Below are positions 1 to 6,571 of a stretch of DNA of 64,000 nucleotides, in pieces; position 1 is the stretch's first letter; each line of letters opens with the position of its first letter. Position numbers and translations under genes: made by a program. The notes beneath the pieces are model-generated. The model worked only from the letters and a program-made list of their open reading frames with translations. It was not told the origin of the DNA and ran no database searches. The stretch comes from Janthinobacterium sp. TB1-E2 (GTDB lineage Bacteria; Pseudomonadota; Gammaproteobacteria; Burkholderiales; Burkholderiaceae_D), in NCBI RefSeq assembly GCF_036885605.1, contig NZ_CP142523.1, positions 5,270,001 to 5,334,000 on the forward strand, read 5' to 3'.

Positions 1-127
1 GCTGCACCAGGGCCAGGGTGGTGGCGCCATCGCCGGCCGCGCCACGCGGGCGCAGCAAGATCAATAGCAACAAGACGATGGCGACGACGGCGGCGCCCAG
101 CAGGCTGTAGAACTCGATTGGGCTCAT
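1..127 (-). CDS. N-terminal fragment of an RmuC-like DNA recombination protein (runs off the window)
   Basis: Reading the minus strand from the ATG at 127 gives an open frame to the window edge. It begins MSPIEFYSLLGAAVVAIV and continues through a run of Leu/Ile/Val into LRPRG. This is a single N-terminal membrane anchor followed by a basic turn, as in RmuC-family proteins, which carry such an anchor ahead of a coiled coil and a nuclease-like domain. Only about 42 residues are visible, so the call rests on the anchor and on my recollection that rmuC sits near a globin gene in related genomes. It lies 5 nt downstream of the globin stop and is probably co-transcribed with it. Any small membrane-anchored protein remains possible. 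Confidence 0.4.
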   Translation of the reverse strand, partial: MSPIEFYSLLGAAVVAIVLLLLILLRPRGAAGDGATTLALVQ

Positions 128-132
128 GGGTG

Positions 133-528
133 TCAGTCAGGTTTGTTACGCATCCAGTCGGCCGTCTGATAGAACGATTCCATCAGGCGCACGCGCAAGG
201 ATTCTTCGATGCCCGTGTCTTCCATGGCCCAGGCCATGGCGCGCAGCCACTGGTCGCGCTCGCTGGTACCGATGGCATACGGCAAATGACGGGCGCGCAG
301 GCGCGGGTGGCCGAATTTCTCGATATACAAATCCGGTCCGCCCATCCAGCCCGTGAGGAAAAAATACAGCTTGTCGCGCGAGCCGTCCGTCGACGGCGGA
401 TGCATGACGCGGATGCCGGCGAACTCGGGCTCGAGTTCCATCAAGTCATAAAAACGGTCGACCATTTCGCGCAGCACGGGGGCGCCGCCGATGGTCTCGT
501 ACAGGGTGGGGGCAGTGGTATCAGTCAT
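133..528 (-). CDS. Group II truncated haemoglobin
   Basis: A 131-residue haem protein that binds O2 or NO in the cytoplasm. The sequence begins MTDTTAPTLYETIGG, the usual start of the 2-on-2 globin fold. It contains FYDLMELEPEFAGIR (helix B-E region), YFFLTGWMGGPDLY and the FGHPRLRARHLPYAIG segment that carries the proximal histidine and the group II signature. The family is normally 120-135 residues. An upstream in-frame start at 597 would add an unrelated 23-residue leader, so 528 (or the nearby ATG at 537) is preferred. The ligand chemistry and partner reductase cannot be read from the sequence. Confidence 0.85.
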   Translation of the reverse strand: MTDTTAPTLYETIGGAPVLREMVDRFYDLMELEPEFAGIRVMHPPSTDGSRDKLYFFLTGWMGGPDLYIEKFGHPRLRARHLPYAIGTSERDQWLRAMAWAMEDTGIEESLRVRLMESFYQTADWMRNKPD

Positions 529-660
529 GGCCGCCATGATAGCGCAAGCGCTGGCGGCCCATGCGGCGCCAGCGCCCTCTGCCACAATAAATGGCAATAT
601 ACTTGACTGATCAAGCTTTTATCAAATACCATGCAATTTTTAACGAGAGATAAAAACAGC

Positions 661-1929
661 ATGTCAACCACCGTCCAACCTCCTTTGCTACGCAATATCA
701 ACTTCCGCTGGCTGCTCGGCGGCGGCCTCGTGTCCATGCTCGGTGACCAGTTCAGCATGCTGGCCCTGCCCTGGCTGGTGCTGAGCCTGACAAACGATAG
801 CCTCAGCCTGGGCATCGCCGTGGCCCTGATGGGCGCGCCGCGCGCCGTGCTCATCTTGTTCGGCGGCACCATCGCCGACCGTTACTCGCCCCGGCGCGTG
901 CTGCTGCTGAGCAAATATGCAAACGCCGCCATCCTGCTGGCACTGTCCGGCCTGCTGATGCTGGACCAGGCCAGTGTGGCGCTCGCGTATGCAGCCGCGC
1001 TGGCGCTGGGCGTCGCCTCCGCCTTCGGCATTCCCGCCGGCACCGCCATCCTGCCGCAAGCCGTGCCGCCGCAAGTGCTGCAAACGGCCAACAGCCTGCA
1101 GATGGGCGCGCGCCAGTTGTCCTTGCTGGCCGGCCCGCTGCTGGCGGCGCTCGTGCTCGGCGCCCACGATGGCGGGCAGCAAACCGGCATGGCGGCGCTG
1201 GCCGCCGCCTTTGCCATCGATGCGCTGACGTTTCTGTTCTCGGCCTGGACCTTGCGGCAAGTCAGCCTGCGGCCACTGGCAGCGGCCACAGCGGCGCAAG
1301 GTATGTGGCGCGACATGGCGGCGGGCCTGTCCATGGTGTGGCGCGACATGGCCTTGCGCAGCTGCTATGCCTACTGGGCCGTGGTGGCGTTCTTCGTCAT
1401 GGGACCGCTGCAAGTGGCCCTGCCCGTACTGGCCAGCGAGCGTCTGCACGGCGCCCCGGCGCTCGGTTTGCTGATGGGCGCGCACGGCGCCGGTACCCTG
1501 GCCGGCATGCTGGCGTCCAGCCTGGGCGGCGCCTGGCTGCGCCGCCGCTTCGGCGCCACCCTGCTCGCCGTTGACGCCATCGTCGCCATCCTGCTGATGG
1601 CGCTGGGGCAAATCGATACAGCCTGGCAAGGCGCGGCCTTGCTGGCCGTCACGGGATTGCTGGGCGGCTATGTGCAGGTGGCGATCTTTACCTGGATACA
1701 GCGGCGCGTGGCGCCCGCCATGCTGGGCCGGGCGATGGCGCTGTTCATGGGTATCTTCCTGGGACTGGCGCCGCTGTCCGCTGCGGCCACGGGCGCGCTG
1801 CTGCGCCACCTGAGCGTGGGCGAACTGTTCTGCGCCGGAGGCGCCCTGCTGCTGGCCGCCGCCATCGCCGCCGCCCTGCTCACGGATATTGCGCGCATCG
1901 CAAGCACCGATTACATCACCCAAGCTTGA
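661..1929 (+). CDS. MFS efflux transporter, DHA3-like
   Basis: A 422-residue inner-membrane secondary transporter with about 12 hydrophobic helices. Early in the protein are the conserved GDQFSMLALPWLVL and GGTIADRYSPRRVLLLS segments; the latter is the MFS loop 2-3 motif A. This layout is typical of the macrolide/siderophore exporter branch (DHA3, EntS-like). An ATG at 631 would add ten residues, but a GAGAGA Shine-Dalgarno stands about 10 nt before 661, so 661 is chosen. It is followed after 12 nt by the small GIY-YIG-like gene, probably one transcript. The substrate is unknown. No regulator is contiguous on the same strand until the MarR gene at 2354. Confidence 0.8.
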   Translation: MSTTVQPPLLRNINFRWLLGGGLVSMLGDQFSMLALPWLVLSLTNDSLSLGIAVALMGAPRAVLILFGGTIADRYSPRRVLLLSKYANAAILLALSGLLMLDQASVALAYAAALALGVASAFGIPAGTAILPQAVPPQVLQTANSLQMGARQLSLLAGPLLAALVLGAHDGGQQTGMAALAAAFAIDALTFLFSAWTLRQVSLRPLAAATAAQGMWRDMAAGLSMVWRDMALRSCYAYWAVVAFFVMGPLQVALPVLASERLHGAPALGLLMGAHGAGTLAGMLASSLGGAWLRRRFGATLLAVDAIVAILLMALGQIDTAWQGAALLAVTGLLGGYVQVAIFTWIQRRVAPAMLGRAMALFMGIFLGLAPLSAAATGALLRHLSVGELFCAGGALLLAAAIAAALLTDIARIASTDYITQA

Positions 1930-1941
1930 GGACGTCTCACC

Positions 1942-2289
1942 ATGGATAAAACACAGCAAGCTGCCTTGAAAGCAGCTTACCGGCAACAAGCACCCGCACT
2001 GGGCATCATCGCGCTGCGCCACCTGCCCAGCGGCCGCACCCTGCTCGAACGCAGCCGCAACGCGCCCGGCGCGCTGAACCGCCACCGTTTCGAACTCGCG
2101 CTGGGCTCGCACCGCAATGCGCGCCTGCAGGCGGACTGGCGGCGCGACGGCGAGGCGGTTTTCCGCTTCGACATCATCGACACCGTCAAGGCATCGGCCG
2201 ATCCCGGTTTCGATGCGGACGCCGAGCTGGACGCCCTGCTGGCGCTGCACCAGGCGCAGCTGCTCGATCAAGGGCAATCACGCTATTGA
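1942..2289 (+). CDS. Small GIY-YIG superfamily protein with degenerate catalytic motifs
   Basis: A 115-residue protein resembling stand-alone GIY-YIG proteins of about 110 residues. The family layout is visible: PALGIIALRHLPSGR where GIY-x(n)-NGK is expected, then NRHRFELALGSHRNARLQADW, then DGEAVFRFDII with the conserved Glu. However, GIY reads GII and the YIG position reads LLE, so the catalytic tyrosines appear to be lost. A GAGGA ribosome site precedes the ATG. It sits 12 nt after the MFS gene. A non-nucleolytic, perhaps nucleic-acid-binding role is inference. Confidence 0.65.
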   Translation: MDKTQQAALKAAYRQQAPALGIIALRHLPSGRTLLERSRNAPGALNRHRFELALGSHRNARLQADWRRDGEAVFRFDIIDTVKASADPGFDADAELDALLALHQAQLLDQGQSRY

Positions 2290-2353
2290 GCGGCCATGCT
2301 TTACACTTGCGCACTCACGCACTACGCACCATGCAGCAAATGAAAAGGATGTC

Positions 2354-2821
2354 ATGACCGATCTCACTCCCCCGCCGCCGGACGGCGGCAGCGCGCTGGA
2401 CTTTTGCCTGCGCCTGGCGCGCGCCCAGGCCATGCTCGTGCGCCGCTTCGACAGCACCCTGGGCAATCTGCATGGCTTGAGCTTTGGCGATTATCAATTG
2501 CTGTACCACTTGCAGCGGGCACCCGGCGGACGCCTGCGCCGCATCGACCTGGCCGAGCGCCTGGCGCTGACGGCGTCCGGCATCACGCGCTCGCTGATGC
2601 CGCTGGAAAAAATCGGTCTGGTGGCGCGCCAGGCCGATGCGCGCGATGCCCGCGTCGGCTACGCCGCCATCACGGCCGCGGGACTGGAATTGCTGACGCA
2701 TGCGAATACGACGGCGCAGACGCTGGGCCAGGAATTGCTGGGTAATGCCAGCGCGGAACAGCTGGCGCCCCTGTCCCTGCTATTGAACGGCATCGCCGGC
2801 AACCAGCCCGGGCAAGGCTGA
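2354..2821 (+). CDS. MarR family transcriptional regulator
   Basis: A 155-residue dimeric winged-helix repressor. Features in order are the N-terminal helix FCLRLARAQAMLVRRFDS, the core FGDYQLLYHLQRAPGGRLRRIDLAERL, the recognition helix LTASGITRSLMPLEKIGLV and the wing with ADARDARVGYAAITAAG. These match the MarR fold. The start at 2354 is preferred over a long 5' extension because a GAAAAGG ribosome site lies a few nt upstream and the protein then has the normal family length. It converges on jqsA, whose stop is only 4 nt away. The ligand is unknown; the upstream MFS/GIY-YIG pair is a plausible target. Confidence 0.85.
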   Translation: MTDLTPPPPDGGSALDFCLRLARAQAMLVRRFDSTLGNLHGLSFGDYQLLYHLQRAPGGRLRRIDLAERLALTASGITRSLMPLEKIGLVARQADARDARVGYAAITAAGLELLTHANTTAQTLGQELLGNASAEQLAPLSLLLNGIAGNQPGQG

Positions 2822-2824
2822 GGT

Positions 2825-4069
2825 CTACACCAGCGCCAGCTTGCGCAGGCGCCGCGTCGATGGCCAGCGCGCCATGCCCGTCTCGTCGCGGATGGCGGCG
2901 CAGGCGGCCAGCACCCTGGCGCACTCGTCCTCGCGCAAGCCCGCATTCAGGGTCAGGCGCACCAGCGAGCGGTTCTTCGGCGTGGCCGGCGCGCAGAAGA
3001 CTGCGCCAAAGATGCCATGCCGTTCCAGCGCCTTGCGCAGGATCAGGGTATCGGGTTCGCTGCCCGCTTCCAGCGCGATGATCTGCTCGGTGCCGTCGCT
3101 GACGTTGTAGCCCAGATCCATCAGCCCCTGGCGCAACTGCACGCTGTGGCGGTGCAGCGCGGCGCGGCGGCCATCGGCGGCGCGGATGAAATCAAGCGCC
3201 GCATCGAACCACGCCAGCTCGTGTTCGAGCAGGCAGGAGCTGAAGATGGCGGGCCGCGAAGCGGACAAAAAATATCCTTTGAAACGGCCCGAACAGGTAA
3301 TCAGCCCGGCCCGGCCCGCAAACGCCTTGGCCAGCGACGCCGTGCGGAAATGCACGCGCTCGGCCAGGCCCAGCTCCACCACCAGCCCCGCGCCCTGCGG
3401 GCCATGCGTGCCCAGCGAGTGCGACTCGTCGACGATCAGCATGCTGCCGCTGCGCTCGGCGATTTCCACCATCTCCAGCAGCGGCGCCACGCTGCCATTC
3501 GTACTGTACAGCGCATCGACGATGATGATGCCGGGGCCATGCTTGTCGATCTGGCGCTGCAGGTGGGTGCCATCGTTGTGCAGAAAAGCAACAGGCACGG
3601 CTTGCGCCGATTGCACGCCCTCCCACAGCGAAGCGTGCGCCTGCATATCGAGGTACACGGGGATGCCGGGCCCGGCCAGGCTTTGCAGCAAGCCCACATT
3701 GGCGGCCCAGCCCGACTGCGCCAGCACGCACGCTTCGCTGCCCAGATAGTCCGCGAATTTTTGTTCCAGCCGGTGCTGGCGGCTGCCTTCCTGCAGGAAG
3801 ACGGACGACATCAGCATGGCGCCGCCGCCCTGCAAGACGCGCGCCTGGGCCGCCAGCAGCGCCGCCTCGCCGGCGATGTTCAGGTAATCATTACCTGCCA
3901 GCATGACCGCACTGGCCGGCATGGCTTGCCATTCATGCAAATGCTGGCCGCCAAGCAGCTTCTCGATGCGCTCGACGTAGTGTTCATCCATGCGCGCATG
4001 CACGAAGGCGGGCATCCGTTGTTCGGCGTGGATGGCGCGGGACGACAGGGGGGAAATGGCGTTTAACAT
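2825..4069 (-). CDS. jqsA: JqsA/CqsA-type alpha-hydroxyketone autoinducer synthase
   Basis: A PLP-dependent alpha-oxoamine synthase-fold enzyme, 414 residues, expected to join an acyl-CoA with an amino acid (or SAM-derived substrate) to make a CAI-1/LAI-1-like alpha-hydroxyketone signal. Visible motifs are the glycine-rich SSVFLQEGSRQHR, the cofactor-contacting IVDESHSLGTHGPQG (Asp214, His217) and the Schiff-base lysine in TASLAKAFAGRAGL (Lys248). CqsA proteins are about 390-415 residues. The gene is divergent from a sensor kinase (4233) and response regulator (5556), the jqs/lqs arrangement, which separates it from housekeeping KBL/BioF relatives. The exact signal chain length cannot be read from sequence. 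Confidence 0.88.
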   Translation of the reverse strand: MLNAISPLSSRAIHAEQRMPAFVHARMDEHYVERIEKLLGGQHLHEWQAMPASAVMLAGNDYLNIAGEAALLAAQARVLQGGGAMLMSSVFLQEGSRQHRLEQKFADYLGSEACVLAQSGWAANVGLLQSLAGPGIPVYLDMQAHASLWEGVQSAQAVPVAFLHNDGTHLQRQIDKHGPGIIIVDALYSTNGSVAPLLEMVEIAERSGSMLIVDESHSLGTHGPQGAGLVVELGLAERVHFRTASLAKAFAGRAGLITCSGRFKGYFLSASRPAIFSSCLLEHELAWFDAALDFIRAADGRRAALHRHSVQLRQGLMDLGYNVSDGTEQIIALEAGSEPDTLILRKALERHGIFGAVFCAPATPKNRSLVRLTLNAGLREDECARVLAACAAIRDETGMARWPSTRRLRKLALV

Positions 4070-4232
4070 AGGAACTCCTGATTGGTTGCGAGGGAACTAC
4101 CGCATCCAACATGCGCGAGCCATCGGGCAAGAGTTTGATACAGCTCAACAGTTATGCCGATATCCTGCTGATACAGAGGGAACCCGCCGATCATGTTGCA
4201 TTGACACGCCTCAACGAACGCGCCCCCTGATC
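4070..4232. promoter_or_regulatory. Divergent jqsA/jqsS control region
   Basis: This 163-bp gap separates the divergent starts of jqsA and jqsS, so it must hold both promoters unless they lie inside the genes. It contains two direct copies of TGATACAG at 4136-4143 and 4169-4176, 33 bp apart, about three helical turns. A TTGACA occurs at 4201-4206 but lacks a convincing -10 at the right distance. No terminator is present. Regulator identity is unknown. Confidence 0.4.
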
Positions 4233-5552
4233 ATGAAGCATGCGCAGTCCCCTTCCGGAAAACGATGGCAAGGCAAGCTGCTCCAGCCTTTCCTGCATTT
4301 CCACGACGCCATCGAACACACGCCTGTGCGGCGCGCACAGGTGCGTAAGCTGGCGCTCATCGGTGCGCTGGGCATGCCCCTGTACTACGCGCTGTGGCAT
4401 TATTTTTTTCCGCAGGAATATGAATCGCCGCTGCTGCGCATCGTGGCGGCGCTGCTGTTCCTGCCCGCGCTATGGCCCGACCGCTTCAGCAATACCTGGT
4501 TCAGCGTCTACCTGTTCCTGGGTCTGACCTTCGAACTGCCGTTTTTCTTCACGTATATGTTCCTGATGAACCATGCCTCGACCATGTGGGTGCATTCGCT
4601 GCTGGTGGCGCTGGTCGTGCTGTTTCACTTCGATACACGCATCGCCATACTCGCCTACCTGAGCGGCACCCTGCTGGCCTGCCTGGCGTTTGCCGTGGCC
4701 GGCGATCCCGCCTTCCTGCTCAGCGGCGGCGTCTTGCAGCAATTGCCCGTGCACTGGTTCACGATTGCCGTGCTGTCCGTGGTCAAGGTGGGGCGCAACG
4801 TGGGCGCGCAAGAGAAACTGGCCGGGCTGGCGGCTGGCCTGGGCAGCGTGGCGCACGAATTGCGCACGCCCCTCGTCAGCGTCGAGGCGAACGTGCGCGG
4901 GCTGCAGCGCGGGCTACAGCAAAACATGCAAGACCAGCCACCCGACGCGGCCAGCCTGGAAGCGCTGGCGCGCATCCAGTTCGAAGTGCGCCATATGCAC
5001 CACATGATCGATCTGTTCCTGCTCAGTGCCAGCGCCGTCAACCGCAAGCTCGAAGCGAATGAAGCGGTGGCCATGCACGACAGCGTGGCGGCCGTACTGC
5101 GCCGCTATCCGTTTACCAGCACGGCCCAGCGCGACATCGTCAAGGTCGATGTGCGCGCCGATTTCACGTTTCCCGGCCAGTCGGAACTGTGCGTGGTGAT
5201 CCTGCTCAACCTGCTGCGCAATGCCTTGAAAAGCATCCACCGCGCGGGCAAGGGCCGCGTGCGCATCATCATCGATGGCGCCCATCCCGTGCCGCGCCTG
5301 CTGTTCATCGACACGGGCTGCGGCATCGCCACCAGCCGCCTGCCGCTGATCTTCGACCGCTTCTATTCCTATCCCTCGCACAACGGCAGCGGCATCGGCC
5401 TGGCCCTGTGCCGGCAAATCATGCAAGCCTGGCAGGCGCGCATCCGCTGCGTCGCGCGCGAAGGCGCCTACGCCATCTTCGTGCTGGAATTTCCCCAGCC
5501 CCTGCCCGTGCCCACGCACAACCGTTTTCCATCCATCCACCGCGCGAGGTGA
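4233..5552 (+). CDS. jqsS: JqsS-like membrane sensor histidine kinase
   Basis: A 439-residue inner-membrane kinase expected to sense the hydroxyketone made by JqsA. Residues about 40-190 form a multi-helix membrane sensor like that of CqsS/LqsS. The phosphoacceptor box SVAHELRTPLVS has His208. The ATPase domain shows NLLRNALKSI (N box), FIDTGCGIA (G1) and GSGIGLALC (G2). No receiver or HPt domain is fused, unlike Vibrio CqsS, matching the simpler LqsS/JqsS type. The start at 4233 gives the family-like N-terminus; the open frame extends upstream into the control region but without a plausible ribosome site. Its stop overlaps the Shine-Dalgarno of jqsR. Confidence 0.85.
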   Translation: MKHAQSPSGKRWQGKLLQPFLHFHDAIEHTPVRRAQVRKLALIGALGMPLYYALWHYFFPQEYESPLLRIVAALLFLPALWPDRFSNTWFSVYLFLGLTFELPFFFTYMFLMNHASTMWVHSLLVALVVLFHFDTRIAILAYLSGTLLACLAFAVAGDPAFLLSGGVLQQLPVHWFTIAVLSVVKVGRNVGAQEKLAGLAAGLGSVAHELRTPLVSVEANVRGLQRGLQQNMQDQPPDAASLEALARIQFEVRHMHHMIDLFLLSASAVNRKLEANEAVAMHDSVAAVLRRYPFTSTAQRDIVKVDVRADFTFPGQSELCVVILLNLLRNALKSIHRAGKGRVRIIIDGAHPVPRLLFIDTGCGIATSRLPLIFDRFYSYPSHNGSGIGLALCRQIMQAWQARIRCVAREGAYAIFVLEFPQPLPVPTHNRFPSIHRAR

Positions 5553-5555
5553 CGC

Positions 5556-6569
5556 ATGCAACTGCCCGTCTACACCCATCCGACCCTGACCGTACTGATC
5601 GACGACAGCGATTCCTTCCTGAAAAGCCTGGCGTTCCAGCTCGATCCCGGCCTGGCGCGCAAGACTTTTCACGACACCAGCAGCGCCCTGCACTGGCTGC
5701 GCCAGAGTGCGCAACCGGGCGAAACGCCGCTGCACGTGAACTTCGACACGCAAAACCTGCCGCCCGACCAATGCAACGTGGCGCTCGATATCGAACGCAT
5801 CTGGCGCATCAGCGGCCAGGCGCAGCGCTTTGCCGTGCCCTCCGTGCTGGTGGTCGATTATTCGATGCCGCAGATGAATGGCCTGGAATTTTGCGAGGCC
5901 GTGCGCGATCTGCCGTGCAAGAAGATTTTATTTACGGGGGCGGCCGATGAAAAAGTGGCCGTGACGGCCTTCAACCGGGGCTTGATTGACCGCTACATCA
6001 AGAAAAGCGACGACGATGCGCTCGACATCCTGGAACAGGAAATCGTGGCCTTGCAGCGCGAATTCTTCCTGCAGCAAACGGAGACCGTGCGCGACTTGCT
6101 GATGCTGCACGATTACACTTTCCTGCAAGACGAGGCGCTGGCCGCCGTCGTGCACGAGCTGTGCCAGCGCCATGGCTTTGTCGAATACTATATTTTCCCC
6201 AATCCCAGCGGCATCCTGTTCTTCACGCGCGACGGCCACGCCAAGCTGATGATCATCGAGACGGAACGCAGCCTGCACACGCAATATGAAATGGCGCGCG
6301 ACAGCGACGCGCCCGAGTCATTGCTGCTGGCGCTGCTGGAAATGCGCGTGATCCCGTATTTCTCCGACGCCGACAGCGACGGCATGTACGCGGCGCAGAT
6401 CGGCGAAAACTGGTTCCGCTACTGCGCCGCGCCCACCATCTGCCTGGGCCGCGTGACGTATTTCTGGGCCCTGTTCGACGTGCCGGCGCACCAGCTGGGG
6501 CAACCGGTCATGTCCTACTCGCAATTTTTGCGCGCGGGCGCGGGCGCGGGCGACAGCGTCAGCGCTTAG
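5556..6569 (+). CDS. jqsR: JqsR/LqsR-like response regulator
   Basis: A 337-residue regulator, starting 3 nt after jqsS, so a translationally linked partner. The receiver domain is unusual. The acidic pair is in LIDDSDS (Asp16/17) but the phosphoacceptor is far downstream in VLVVDYSMP (Asp101) because of a roughly 45-residue insertion. LFTGA (Thr127) and RYIKK (Lys149/150) complete the site. The C-terminal 190 residues show no helix-turn-helix, GGDEF or EAL motif, so the output is probably not classical DNA binding. Legionella LqsR has a similar architecture and no known DNA-binding domain. It converges with ybbP, 2 nt apart. Confidence 0.8.
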   Translation: MQLPVYTHPTLTVLIDDSDSFLKSLAFQLDPGLARKTFHDTSSALHWLRQSAQPGETPLHVNFDTQNLPPDQCNVALDIERIWRISGQAQRFAVPSVLVVDYSMPQMNGLEFCEAVRDLPCKKILFTGAADEKVAVTAFNRGLIDRYIKKSDDDALDILEQEIVALQREFFLQQTETVRDLLMLHDYTFLQDEALAAVVHELCQRHGFVEYYIFPNPSGILFFTRDGHAKLMIIETERSLHTQYEMARDSDAPESLLLALLEMRVIPYFSDADSDGMYAAQIGENWFRYCAAPTICLGRVTYFWALFDVPAHQLGQPVMSYSQFLRAGAGAGDSVSA

Positions 6570-6571
6570 GA

